Source: Streptomyces sp. WMMB303 (lineage in GTDB: Bacteria; Actinomycetota; Actinomycetes; Streptomycetales; Streptomycetaceae). From it: a stretch of DNA of 64,000 bases. Shown here one piece after another: positions 28,488-37,330 of this stretch. Every line of letters starts with the position of its first letter. The first letter of the stretch is position 1. Under the pieces are notes generated by a model, which was given only the letters and a program-made list of their open reading frames with translations, did not search any database and was not told the origin of the DNA. The DNA lies in assembly GCF_029351045.1 (NCBI RefSeq), contig NZ_JARKIN010000001.1:5797001-5861000 (forward strand). The letters are read 5' to 3'. A program made the translations under genes and the position numbers.

Positions 28488-29170
28488 GCAATCCACCCGA
28501 ACCGGTCCGGGTACTGATCGCCGACGACCAGAAGTTGTTGCGCGAGAGCTTCCGGGTGCTGGTGGACGCCGAACCGGGACTCCGGGTCGTCGGGCTGGCG
28601 GAGGACGGCGACGCCGCGGTGCGGCTGGCGCTGGAGGAGCAGCCGGACGTGGTCCTGATGGACGTGCGGATGCCCGGCCTCGACGGGATCGAGGCGACGC
28701 GGCAGATCCGATCGCACCCGGACGCGACGGGCGTGCGGGTGCTGGTGCTGACCATGTTCGACATGGACTCGTATGTGTTCGACGCCCTGCGGGCCGGGGC
28801 CGGCGGCTTTCTGCTCAAGGATGTGGCCCCGGCCGATCTGGTACGGGCCATCCGTACGGTCGCCGCGGGCGAGGGGTTGCTGGCGCCGAGTGTCACGTAC
28901 CGCTTGATCGAGGAGTTCTGCCGCCTGCCACGGGGTGCGCCCGACGTCTCCGACAGCCTTGCGCCGCTGACGGGGCGCGAGCGCGAGGTTCTGCTGCTGG
29001 TGGTGAAGGGCCTGACCAACATGGAGATCGCCGGCGAACTCCATGTCTCGATGGCGACGGTGAAGACGTACATCGGACGGCTGTTGGACAAGCTCGGGGC
29101 CCGGGACCGCGTCCAGTTGGTGATCGCCGGCTACGAACACGGCCTCGTCACCCCGGTGAAGCGGGGCTGA
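28484..29170 (+). CDS. NarL/LuxR-family response regulator
   Basis: A 228-residue regulator, coupled to the kinase by an ATGA overlap. Receiver motifs: IADDQ, VVLMDVRMP (phospho-Asp), LVLTMF and FLLKDV. The C-terminal helix-turn-helix is LTGREREVLLLVVKGLTNME and beyond. It probably binds the tandem 15-bp repeat upstream of the kinase gene to control the divergent transporter; that link is inference. Confidence 0.93.
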   Translation: MSNPPEPVRVLIADDQKLLRESFRVLVDAEPGLRVVGLAEDGDAAVRLALEEQPDVVLMDVRMPGLDGIEATRQIRSHPDATGVRVLVLTMFDMDSYVFDALRAGAGGFLLKDVAPADLVRAIRTVAAGEGLLAPSVTYRLIEEFCRLPRGAPDVSDSLAPLTGREREVLLLVVKGLTNMEIAGELHVSMATVKTYIGRLLDKLGARDRVQLVIAGYEHGLVTPVKRG

Positions 29171-29200
29171 GACCACGAGGCGGCGGCAGCGGGGGCATCG

Positions 29201-29238
29201 GCAGGGGTGTGCGGCCGGGTCCGGCCGCACACCCCTGC
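29201..29238. terminator. Strong bidirectional terminator hairpin
   Basis: A perfect 18-bp arm pair (29201-29218 with 29221-29238) followed on the plus strand by TTTCG, placed between the convergent response-regulator and SpoIIE-type genes. Confidence 0.85.
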
Positions 29239-29309
29239 TTTCGAGGAATCCGGCCGTACCGGAATGAGATGTCGCGCTCCGTCATGTCCGTGGACCGGGC
29301 CGAGGCCGC

Positions 29310-31361
29310 TCAGAACAGGTTCAGCAGCGCCTCGGTCGGGTCCGGCGCCGCCGCCCCTTCCTCGGGGCGGGGCAACTGGAACCAGACGGCCTTGCCCGAG
29401 GGCACCCGACGGCTTCCCCAGCCGGTGGAGAGCAGGTCGACCAGTTGCAGTCCCCGGCCGCCCTCGTCGGTGTCCCGGGCCCGGCGCCTGCGCGGCTGGA
29501 CCTGTCCCGCGTCCCACACCTCGCACACCAGCGTCCGCTCCAGCAGCAGCCGGAGCCGGATGTTCCCCTCGCCGTACCGCAACGCGTTGGTGACCAGTTC
29601 ACTGACCAGCAGCTCGGCGGTGTCACTGAGCGCTTCCAGGTCCCAGGCGGCGAGCTGCTCACACATCAGGTCGCGGGCCCGCGCGACCGACCGCGGCTCG
29701 GGCGGCAGGGTCCAGTCACCGACGTGCTCGGGGTCCAGCCCCTGTACTCGGGCGACGAGGAGGGCGATGTCGTCCTCGCCGTGGTGCACGTTGAGGGTGC
29801 GCAGCACACGGTCCGCGGTGTCCTCCAGCGGCTCGGCGGCGTCGGTGAGCGCCGAGCGGAACCGGTCCAGGCCCTCGTCCAGCGGATGGTCCCGGGACTC
29901 GACCAGGCCGTCGGTGTAGAGGGAGAGCATCGCCCCCTCCGGCAGTTCGATCTCGATCTCCTCGAACGGCTCGCCGCCCACGCCGAGCGGCACCCCCTTG
30001 GGCACTTCCAGCAGCAGCGCGGGCTCGCCCGGCTCGACCATGATGGGCGGCAGATGCCCGGCGTTGGCGAAGGTGCAGCGCCGGGAGACCGGGTCGTAGA
30101 CGGCGTAGATGCACGTGGCCAGGTAGACCTCGGACAGGTCGGTGTCACTGCCCCGCTGGCCCCGCTGGGAGTGCTGCTTGCGCGGATCACCCAGACCGCG
30201 CGCGATCTCGTCCAGCGCGCCCAGCACCTCGGCGGGTTCCATGTCGGTGAGGGCGAGGGTGCGTACGGCGGTGCGGAGTTCTCCCATGGCCACCGCGGCC
30301 CGCAGCCCGCGCCCCATCACGTCGCCGACGACGATGGCGGTGCGGTGTCCGGGCAGTTCGATGACGTCGAACCAGTCGCCGCCGACCTCGGTCGCCGGAT
30401 TGCCCGGCAGGTAGCGGCAGGCGATCTCCAGCCCGGCGGCCTCCGGGTCGCCTGGCGGCAGCAGGCTGCGCTGCAGGATGAGGGCGCGCTCGTGCTCCCG
30501 CCGGTAGAGGCGGGCGTTGTCGATGCAGACGGCGGCGCGGGCCGCCAGCTCGGCGGCGAGGGCGCCGTCGCGCTCGCCGAACGGCTCGCTGCCCTTGGCC
30601 CGGGAGAACTGCGCGAGGCCCAGCACCCGGTCCCGGGCGACCATGGGCACGGCGAGCGTCGACTGCACGACGGCGCCGAACTGCGCCGGTACGGTGCCGT
30701 CCTGGCCGGGGATGTTCTGCACCCTGCCGGTGCGCAGTGCGGTGGCGAACGGGGAGTGCTCGGCGTAGCAGTGCGTGGAGCCCACCTCCGCGGGCTGCCC
30801 CGGCTGCGCGGCTGCGGACGCGGTGCCGTCGGCCAGGGCGCGGGCCGCGGCGCCCTCCGCCGGGTCCGCGCCGTCCGGTGCGGCTGTGCCCTGCGGGGCG
30901 CCGCGCGGGCGGATCACGGCTTCGCCGGACCGCGCCTCCTTGTCGGGAAGCACGTATCCATAGGGGGTGTTGGCGACGGCGCTGGCGAAGGCGACCCGGC
31001 GCAGCTCTCCGCGCGGCGAGCCGACCGGCCCCCGGCGGCGCCGGGGCAGCCCGCCGGACAGGCGGCTCTCGGCCGCCTCGCACCGGCCGGATTCCGGTCC
31101 GTCGGAGGAGCCTTCGGGGCCGTCGGTGTCCTCGGGAGGCGTCGGTCCGACGGGGCGGGGTTCGTCCCCGGCCAGCACGCTCTCGTAGAGGTCGACGGAG
31201 GCCAGGTCGCAGAACTGGGGCACCGCCACGTCCAGCAGTTCGCGGGCGGTGGTCTCCAGGTCCAGTGAGTTGCCGATCCGCGCGCCCGCGGCGTTCAGCA
31301 GGGCCAGGGCACGACGTACGTCGTCCTGCTTACCGGCCGCCTCCACCGGGATATCGCTCAA
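29310..31361 (-). CDS. SpoIIE-type PP2C phosphatase with GAF and anti-sigma kinase domains
   Basis: About 683 residues. An N-terminal GAF-like domain holds a charged Pro/Gly-rich insert. The linker YRREHERALILQRSLLP leads into the SpoIIE phosphatase (metal motif EVGGDWFDVIELPG, VGDVMGRG, and SLYTDGLVESR). A C-terminal HATPase_c_2 (RsbW-like) domain has ELVTNALRYG and ends with the GSRRVPSGKAVWFQLP signature. Such fusions tune anti-sigma/anti-anti-sigma pairs in sporulation or stress control. The TTG at 31361 is preferred (GGAAGGGG upstream, SDIPVEAAG next); GTG 31376 is possible. Confidence 0.9.
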   Translation of the reverse strand: MSDIPVEAAGKQDDVRRALALLNAAGARIGNSLDLETTARELLDVAVPQFCDLASVDLYESVLAGDEPRPVGPTPPEDTDGPEGSSDGPESGRCEAAESRLSGGLPRRRRGPVGSPRGELRRVAFASAVANTPYGYVLPDKEARSGEAVIRPRGAPQGTAAPDGADPAEGAAARALADGTASAAAQPGQPAEVGSTHCYAEHSPFATALRTGRVQNIPGQDGTVPAQFGAVVQSTLAVPMVARDRVLGLAQFSRAKGSEPFGERDGALAAELAARAAVCIDNARLYRREHERALILQRSLLPPGDPEAAGLEIACRYLPGNPATEVGGDWFDVIELPGHRTAIVVGDVMGRGLRAAVAMGELRTAVRTLALTDMEPAEVLGALDEIARGLGDPRKQHSQRGQRGSDTDLSEVYLATCIYAVYDPVSRRCTFANAGHLPPIMVEPGEPALLLEVPKGVPLGVGGEPFEEIEIELPEGAMLSLYTDGLVESRDHPLDEGLDRFRSALTDAAEPLEDTADRVLRTLNVHHGEDDIALLVARVQGLDPEHVGDWTLPPEPRSVARARDLMCEQLAAWDLEALSDTAELLVSELVTNALRYGEGNIRLRLLLERTLVCEVWDAGQVQPRRRRARDTDEGGRGLQLVDLLSTGWGSRRVPSGKAVWFQLPRPEEGAAAPDPTEALLNLF

Positions 31362-31665
31362 TGCCGCCCCTTCCACTGCCGGTGCTCGCCTCCGGTCCGA
31401 GAAGTGTGGCAGGCCGGAGAGCCATCCGGAGCCCGCTCTTCCCGATCGCCACAAGTCTTCCTTGTCACGACGAGGCAATACGCGCACACCCCCGCTGTTC
31501 ACGGGAGTCACCCCTGACTCCTAACCAGGGAATGCCGGATCGAACCCCAGGAGTGCGCACCGGCCACGGACCGAGCCGGGCCGGGGTTTCGCGCCACCCC
31601 ACGCCACCCGAGCCGCATCCGGTGCTGCTGTTGCGGACGGGGCGACCGGCACCGTCCCGGTCCAC
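31362..31665. other. Gap between the two SpoIIE-type genes
   Basis: About 300 bp between two minus-strand genes. It should carry the promoter of the downstream phosphatase gene. I see no convincing hexamers, hairpin or small gene. Confidence 0.4.
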
Positions 31666-34251
31666 TCAGGGCAGCGGCAGTTCGAACCACACCGTCTTGC
31701 CTTCGGGGCCGTGCCGGGTGCCCCAGCGGCGGGCCTCGCTGGCCACCATCTGGATCCCCCGGCCGCCCTCCTGCTCCTCGGTGACGATGCGCTCGCGGGG
31801 CGGTTCGGGAAGCAGGTCGGACACCTCCACGATCAGCGATCCGGCCGGGCCGGCCGGATCGCGGCCGATGTCGCGTACCACCCGTACTCCGACGGGACCG
31901 TGCGCGTACCGCAAGGCGTTGGTGACCAGTTCGCTCACCAACAGCACACAGGTGTCCTCCAGATCGCTGAGCCGCCACTCGCGCAGTGTCTTCCGAACGG
32001 CTTCCCGCGCCCTGCGCACGGCGTAGCTGCCGGGGGTGAAGGACCAGGAGGCGGCGGTGTGCCCGGGCAGTCCGCCGAGTCTGGCCATCAGCAGCGCGAC
32101 GTCGTCCCCCGTGCCGGGCCGGCCCCGGGCCCCGGAGTGCTGCCCGCGCAGCGAGTCGATGAGCAGGTCGCAGGAGTTCTCCAGCCCGCCGCAGCCGGTG
32201 GCACCGACGGGCCCCGCCGAGACGTGGGCGCCCGCGCCGTTCCAGGTGCACCCGTCCTCGGGTGCCGACCGGCGGGAGCCGGGACCGGCGAGCAGCGCAC
32301 AGACCCGGTCGATGCCCTCGGTGATGTCCTCGCCTCTGCTCTCGACCAGGCCGTCGGTGTACAGCACCAGGGTGCTCCCCTGCTCGACCTCGGTCTCGGT
32401 CAGCGGGTACTCCTGGTCCGGTTCGGGGCCGACGACGCCGAGCGGGACGCCCGAGGGCACGTCGACGGGCCGGGCCCGGCACCCGCTCTCACCCTCGCGG
32501 GTGACCAGCAGCGGCGGCACATGACCCGCGCTGGCCATGGTCAGCACTCCGCATCGGGAGCCCGCCGAGGTGGGAGCCGGTTCGTAGACGGCGTACAGAC
32601 AGGTGGCCATCAGGGGGTCGTCGGGCCCGTGGGAGAGGTCGTCGCCCACCGTGCTGACCCGGGCGAGCAGTTCGTCCGGCGGCAGGTCGAGGCCCGCCAG
32701 CGTGCGGACGGCGGTACGCAGCCGTCCCATCGTGACCGCCGCGTGCAGTCCGTGCCCCATCACGTCGCCGACCACGAAGGCGACCCGGCCGCCCGGCAGC
32801 GGGATGACGTCGAACCAGTCGCCGCCCACCTCGGTGCCGCTGCTGCCCGGGACATAGCGGTAGGCGAGGTCGACGCCCGGCGGCTCGGGGATGCGCTGCG
32901 GCAGCAGGCTGCGCTGGAGCATCAGCGCGCCCTCCCGCTCGCGCGCGTACAGCCGGGCGTTGTCCAGGAAGGTGCCGGAGCGGTCGGCCACTTCCGTCGC
33001 GAGCGCGCGGTCGTCGTCCCCGTACGGCTCGTCCTGCTGCGCCCGGCTCACCAGCAGCAGCCCGAGTACGGTGCCGCGCGCCCGCAACGGCACCGCCATC
33101 AGCGAGTGCACCCCCAGCTCGAAGGTGGCCTCGACCCGGGGGTCGCCGGACCGGGTCGCGCGCAGGATCTCCTCGGGTGTACCGGCGAGTTGCGGCATCC
33201 CGCTGTCCAGTGCCCGGCCGAGCAGCGACTCGCGTTCGTACCGGACCTCGCTGCCGAGGCGCAGCAGATGCTCCACCCGCTCGCCGCCTTCCCGGGCGGC
33301 GAACCCGAACAGGCGCAGTGGTGTGCCGACGGGAATCACCGATTCGGGCAACTCTCCCCCGACGGCGACCTCGTCGCGCAGCATGATGCCGGCGTAGCCG
33401 GCGAACCGCGGCACCAGCACCTCGGCGAGTGCCTGCGCGATGGCGTGGACGTCCAGCAGGTTGCCGAGTGCCACGCCGACCTCGTCGAGCAGGGCGAGCC
33501 GCTGCCGTGCCGCCTCCGCTTTGTTGAGCGCCTCCAGCCGCTCGGTGATGTCCATGACCGTGCAGCTCACTCCGCGCACCGTGCCGCTGCGGTCGGTGAT
33601 CCGGGCGTAGGAGAGGGAGCGGGCTCCTCTGCCGTCGGGCGCGGTGGTCACCAGGTCCACGACCGAGCGCCCGGTCTCCAGCACCCTGGACTGGATCTGC
33701 AGCACCTCCTCGGCCATGGCGGCCGGGAGCAGGTCGGCGACGGTGTGGCCGATGAGCTCGCCGCGGGTGGCGTTGTTCAGCCGTACGAGGGCGTCGTTGA
33801 AGCGCACGAAGCGCCGCTCGGTGTCGAAGACCGCGATGCCCAGCGGCGAGGAGGCGAACAGGGCGTCCAGCACGGCCAGATCGTGCTCGACGGCGCGCAG
33901 CCGACTGGTCTCCATGATGCTGGCCAGCACGAACGGACGCTGCTCGGTGTCCCGCAGCATCGAGCCGCGGCCCTCGACCTCGACCACGTTCCCCGCCCGG
34001 TGGCGGATGTGCAGGATGCCCTGCCAGCTTCCGGTGCGCCCGAGGCTGTTGCGGCGGGCGCGGCGCTCGGCCTCGTCACTCTCGACGAAGTCCTCGATCG
34101 AGCGTCCGACGGTGTCCTCGGCCGACCAGCCCAGGATCTCCTGGGTGGTCGGGCTCCAGACCAGGACGGTGCCGTGCCCGTCCAGCATGACGACACCGAC
34201 GCGGAGGGTGTCCAGGAGCGAGGTCGCCTCGTCGGCGGGTTCGGTGCTCAC
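31666..34251 (-). CDS. PAS-PAS-GAF-SpoIIE phosphatase-anti-sigma kinase fusion
   Basis: About 861 residues. Two PAS-like sensor domains come first (the first with VGVVMLDGHGTVLVWSPTTQ; the second with SPLGIAVFDTERRFVRFND). A GAF domain follows, then a SpoIIE phosphatase core (EVGGDWFDVIPLPGGRVAF, VGDVMGHG, LYTDGLVESR). A C-terminal HATPase_c_2 domain has ELVTNALRYA and ends GTRHGPEGKTVWFELP. It is a larger paralogue of the next gene downstream, likely sensing a small ligand or redox state and resetting an anti-sigma network. GTG 34251 is preferred over GTG 34260, with AGGGG upstream. Confidence 0.9.
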   Translation of the reverse strand: MSTEPADEATSLLDTLRVGVVMLDGHGTVLVWSPTTQEILGWSAEDTVGRSIEDFVESDEAERRARRNSLGRTGSWQGILHIRHRAGNVVEVEGRGSMLRDTEQRPFVLASIMETSRLRAVEHDLAVLDALFASSPLGIAVFDTERRFVRFNDALVRLNNATRGELIGHTVADLLPAAMAEEVLQIQSRVLETGRSVVDLVTTAPDGRGARSLSYARITDRSGTVRGVSCTVMDITERLEALNKAEAARQRLALLDEVGVALGNLLDVHAIAQALAEVLVPRFAGYAGIMLRDEVAVGGELPESVIPVGTPLRLFGFAAREGGERVEHLLRLGSEVRYERESLLGRALDSGMPQLAGTPEEILRATRSGDPRVEATFELGVHSLMAVPLRARGTVLGLLLVSRAQQDEPYGDDDRALATEVADRSGTFLDNARLYAREREGALMLQRSLLPQRIPEPPGVDLAYRYVPGSSGTEVGGDWFDVIPLPGGRVAFVVGDVMGHGLHAAVTMGRLRTAVRTLAGLDLPPDELLARVSTVGDDLSHGPDDPLMATCLYAVYEPAPTSAGSRCGVLTMASAGHVPPLLVTREGESGCRARPVDVPSGVPLGVVGPEPDQEYPLTETEVEQGSTLVLYTDGLVESRGEDITEGIDRVCALLAGPGSRRSAPEDGCTWNGAGAHVSAGPVGATGCGGLENSCDLLIDSLRGQHSGARGRPGTGDDVALLMARLGGLPGHTAASWSFTPGSYAVRRAREAVRKTLREWRLSDLEDTCVLLVSELVTNALRYAHGPVGVRVVRDIGRDPAGPAGSLIVEVSDLLPEPPRERIVTEEQEGGRGIQMVASEARRWGTRHGPEGKTVWFELPLP

Positions 34252-34360
34252 ACGGCCCACGCCCCTGGTCGGGAACTGGATACCTACAACGTGGGCTCAT
34301 TATCCACATGTCGGACATCGGGTGCGAAGGGGCACACGCGGAGCGCCGCGTCCGACGCCG

Positions 34361-34429
34361 GGGCGACGGGAAAGGGGACGCCTGGGCGACGGGAAGAGGG
34401 ACGAGGGGGCGACGGGAAAGGGGACGAGG
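34361..34429. repeat. 23-bp minisatellite, three copies
   Basis: Three head-to-tail 23-bp units (34361-34383, 34384-34406, 34407-34429), each starting GGGCGACGGGAA, differing at a few bases, with a partial fourth start (GGGCG). They lie just upstream of the PAS-SpoIIE gene and after the stop of the small protein gene. Confidence 0.85.
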
Positions 34430-34443
34430 GGGCGGGTGCGACG

Positions 34444-34659
34444 TCAGCCGCGACCGCCGTCCATGTGTTCCGGGTGCGCAGCCAGCCGGTCCCGGTGCTC
34501 CACCAGGTACCCCTCGGCCTGTTCGCTCAGCCGTTCGGCGAGATGCTGCGCCTCGGCCCGGGTGGCATAGCTGCCGACGCGGTAGCGGTTGCCGTGGCAG
34601 TCCTGGCGGATGAGCTGCCAGGGCAGCACCGCGTCACTGTCGCCGCTCGCACTTCGCAT
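34444..34659 (-). CDS. Small SPOR-like protein
   Basis: A 71-residue soluble protein; LPWQLIRQDCHGNRYRVGSY followed by ATRAEAQHLAERLSEQ resembles the short SPOR-like proteins common in Streptomyces, which carry one RNP-like fold. ATG 34659 fits that domain boundary, although an upstream GTG (34686) is in frame. The ribosome site is weak in either case. No partner is evident; SPOR domains often bind peptidoglycan, but this protein has no signal peptide. Confidence 0.7.
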   Translation of the reverse strand: MRSASGDSDAVLPWQLIRQDCHGNRYRVGSYATRAEAQHLAERLSEQAEGYLVEHRDRLAAHPEHMDGGRG

Positions 34660-34802
34660 ATGCCGGAGCTTACGCCCGGCCCTCACTCACCGCATTCGGC
34701 TTTGCACATTGTGGTCAACATTTCGGCCAGGCGTTCGTCCGGTTGACGGCGGCTCCCCGGCGCACTTCAGCAGCAGAACCGCACCGTAGGCGCTGGGGAC
34801 GG

Positions 34803-35555
34803 CTACTTCACCGGCAGGTGGTACGCCAGCTTGAACCGGTCGGCGGGCACCACCACATCCGCCGTCTCCACCGGGCGCTTCCCCGCGTAGTAGGTCCGTG
34901 CGATCACCAGCACCGCGTGCCCGGGGACGCCGCCCAGCGCCGCCATCTCCCCCGCCCGCCCGGGGCGGCTCGCGACCTCCTCCGTGACGTTGTCCACCAC
35001 CAGGTCGATCGCCGCCATCCGCTCCACCACCCCCCGGCCGCCCAGCGGGCCCTCCTCGGGCAGCATCACCGGGGTCCGGCCCGTCACCGCCAGCGGCTCC
35101 CAGGAGACGGAGAGCATCACCGGGTCGCCGCCGACATGGAAGACGTAGCGGGTGCGCATCACCCGGTCGCCGCGCTCGATGAACAGCCGCTCGGCGATGT
35201 CGGCCGAGGCGTCCCCCTGTTCGCTCTGCGACTCCCAGGTACCCCGCACCCGCTCGTCGGACTGCTCCTGGCGGAAGGGAGTGCACTCCCCCAGCGAGCG
35301 GTAGCCGGTGCGGGAGACCCGGCGGGCGGCGGGCAGTTCCCGCACATAGGTCCCGGAGCCGGAACGGCCCTCGACCAGCCCCTCCGCCATCAGCACCTTG
35401 CGCGCCTCCAGCGCGACCGTGTCCGAGACGCCGTACTCCTCGCGGATGCGGGCCTGCGACGGGAGACGGGTATGCGGCGGAAGGGACCCGTCCGCGATCT
35501 TGCTGCGCAGATCCGAGGCCACGCGCAGGTACGCGGGTTGCTCACCGAATGGCAC
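34803..35555 (-). CDS. GntR/HutC-family transcriptional regulator with UTRA domain
   Basis: A 250-residue repressor. The N-terminal winged helix shows AYLRVASDLRSKIADGSLPP and the recognition region YGVSDTVALEARKVLMAEGL. The C-terminal UTRA ligand domain is recognisable by its pattern (RTRYVFHVGGDPVMLSVSWE). GTG 35555 has GGGAGGG upstream. It probably responds to a small effector and binds the 15-bp inverted repeat at 35634-35648, about 80 bp upstream of its start. Confidence 0.9.
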   Translation of the reverse strand: MPFGEQPAYLRVASDLRSKIADGSLPPHTRLPSQARIREEYGVSDTVALEARKVLMAEGLVEGRSGSGTYVRELPAARRVSRTGYRSLGECTPFRQEQSDERVRGTWESQSEQGDASADIAERLFIERGDRVMRTRYVFHVGGDPVMLSVSWEPLAVTGRTPVMLPEEGPLGGRGVVERMAAIDLVVDNVTEEVASRPGRAGEMAALGGVPGHAVLVIARTYYAGKRPVETADVVVPADRFKLAYHLPVK

Positions 35556-35928
35556 GTGTGCCCTCCCCGTTTCGGCCAGATGCTGAGTGAAGCTGACTGG
35601 TACCGGGCGATACTGACGGTCAGCAACAGCTTGACAACAGAGTGTTGTTGGCCGCAACGGTCGGCCAAAGTTTCACCCGATGTGATGAGCACCTGCTCAG
35701 GCCTGCCGACCCGCCCACGACAGCGCGCCGCGGGGCGGGCAGTCGGCGGACCCCGGGAACGGGAACGACGCCCTGGCCGAGGAACGGTACGGTGCGCGGA
35801 GCCGATGATCTGCCGCACCACCGGCCACTCGGGCCGGATGCACCCCACACACACCAAGGCCGCACCCGCCGCCCCAGTCGCTCCGCAACGACGACGACAC
35901 ACCACTCCCGCACTGGAGAGCGCACCCG
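35556..35928. other. Divergent promoter region, GntR and unknown gene
   Basis: About 370 bp between the GntR gene and a plus-strand gene. It contains the inverted repeat at 35634-35648. On the minus strand a TTGTCA at 35632-35637 may be a -35, with a weak -10 (AGTATC) 17 bp downstream. No gene seen. Confidence 0.45.
35634..35648. promoter_or_regulatory. Inverted repeat, probable GntR operator
   Basis: ACAACA-GAG-TGTTGT is a perfect 6-bp-arm inverted repeat overlapping a candidate TTGTCA -35 on the minus strand. The position fits autoregulation of the adjacent GntR gene. Confidence 0.5.
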
Positions 35929-36516
35929 ATGACGTTCCGGCAGCACATGAGGCAGCAGACGGTCAGCACTCTGCCGGAGCTGACCGGCAGACCGGCCTCC
36001 GACGTCTACGCCGTCACGTTCCGCATCGACAGCGTCGACCAGGACCCGCGCTTCCCCTACCTGGCACTCGGCTGCACCACGGAAGACGAGCCGGCCCGGC
36101 TGCTCGCACAGCCGGACGCACCGGACCCCTGGGAAGCCCGCTGGCACTACGCCTACTTCCCCCCATCGGGCCTGGAGGGGATCCGTGTCCTGGGGCACCA
36201 CACGGAACACGACGCGCACGGCGCCGCACTGCACCGCCGAGAGGCCGAAGCGGACGGCCTCTGGTACGAGGACGACGCCCCCGACCATGTGCAGGACGAG
36301 CGCGGAGCACTCCTCGACGCCCGGTTCCGCGAACTCTGCGTCGACCTGGCCCGGCTGCTCCACACCCAAGGCGACCTGGTGCGCGTCCTCGGACGGCCGG
36401 TACCGGTCCTCCTCTACGACATGTTCGACCCCGAGGCGATGTTCACCCTCACCCGCTCCGCCAACCCACCCGGGCCGGTGGCGGACTTCCTGGCCGGGGA
36501 CGAGCCACCCGGCTGA
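35929..36516 (+). CDS. Unknown soluble protein
   Basis: A 195-residue acidic protein with no signal peptide or membrane helix. It has a pattern of short beta-strand-like segments (SDVYAVTFRIDSVDQDPRFP; WEARWHYAYFPPSG) followed by a helical C-terminal part (ALLDARFRELCVDLARLL). GGAGAG lies nine bases before the ATG. It is not a family I recognise; proteins of this look are common near each other in Streptomyces. It is divergent from the GntR gene, which may control it. Confidence 0.75.
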   Translation: MTFRQHMRQQTVSTLPELTGRPASDVYAVTFRIDSVDQDPRFPYLALGCTTEDEPARLLAQPDAPDPWEARWHYAYFPPSGLEGIRVLGHHTEHDAHGAALHRREAEADGLWYEDDAPDHVQDERGALLDARFRELCVDLARLLHTQGDLVRVLGRPVPVLLYDMFDPEAMFTLTRSANPPGPVADFLAGDEPPG

Positions 36517-36812
36517 GTCCGGAGGGCCGTTCGCGGAGGTGCGATCCGGCAGGGCCGCACGCACGACGGGCTGCGGTACAGAGCGCGAGGTTGCACCGCC
36601 CACCCGCAGAACACCCCAGACATAGACGCGTCCGGGCATTTCGCATGCGTGCCTCCGCGAACTCATCTCTTCGACATACCGCACACACCGCGTCGGCAAA
36701 GAAGTGCCCATGCAACCCTGGCAAATCGGGCTTGTCCGGGGCATGATCCTCTTCGGACAACCCGACGGGCTCGCCGCTCGGGAAACCTGGGAATGAGGAG
36801 AGTGGGGGGCGT

Positions 36813-37211
36813 ATGTCCCGTATCAAGCGTGCTCTGAGCGTGGCGGTCGGCGCCGCCGCCTGTGTCGCCCTGGCGCAGGCCCCGGCGAACGCAGTCGGTT
36901 CCTGGCACATCGCGGACGCGTCGAACGGCCGCGGAACCGGGGCGTTCAACAGCGGCGACAACAACAAGTTCCGGATCGCGGACACCAAGGCGGACGGCTA
37001 CAGCATGGTGCTCCGCATCAAGCTCCCCGGCCGCTCCGAGATCACGTGGTGCGACGACCGCAACGGTGCGAACAACGGGTACGAGTACTGCAGGATCAGC
37101 AACATCCCGCACAACACCGAGGTCCAGATCAAGGCCTGCGCGAAGGACTTCAGCGGCGGCCTTCCGGGGTGGATCGACTGCTCCTACTGGATCAAGGACT
37201 ACACCAGCTGA
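36813..37211 (+). CDS. Small secreted protein, unknown function
   Basis: A 132-residue protein with a clear Sec signal peptide (MSRIKRALSVAVGAAACVAL, then AQAPANA with cleavage likely after ANA near residue 27). The mature part is about 105 residues, Asn/Gly/Lys-rich, with four Cys at WCDD, YCRIS, KACAK and DCSYW, so two disulfides are likely. The length and pattern suggest a beta-rich extracellular protein, possibly an inhibitor or adhesion-like factor; no family is assigned. A hairpin follows the stop. Confidence 0.8.
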   Translation: MSRIKRALSVAVGAAACVALAQAPANAVGSWHIADASNGRGTGAFNSGDNNKFRIADTKADGYSMVLRIKLPGRSEITWCDDRNGANNGYEYCRISNIPHNTEVQIKACAKDFSGGLPGWIDCSYWIKDYTS

Positions 37212-37213
37212 CG

Positions 37214-37262
37214 GGCGGGCGGGGTGGCGGTACCGAACGCGCGGATTCCGCCACCCGCCCGC
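37214..37262. terminator. Bidirectional terminator hairpin (one bulge)
   Basis: Arms around GCGGGCGGGG-TGGCGG and CCGCCACCCGCCCGC pair with one bulged G across a loop of about 17 nt, between the convergent secreted-protein and ArsR genes. Confidence 0.65.
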
Positions 37263-37330
37263 GCACCGGCCGGGTGCGTCCGCGCGCCACGGCCTCGTCC
37301 GCCGGCTCCGCACGACCGGCCGGACGAGAC

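Noticed and set aside
34361..34434. CRISPR array
   Set aside because: The 23-bp units are directly adjacent with no spacers, so this is a minisatellite.
29445..34746. Very long plus-strand open frames opposite the SpoIIE-type genes
   Set aside because: They are antisense shadows of GC-rich coding sequence; the minus-strand frames contain full domain motifs.
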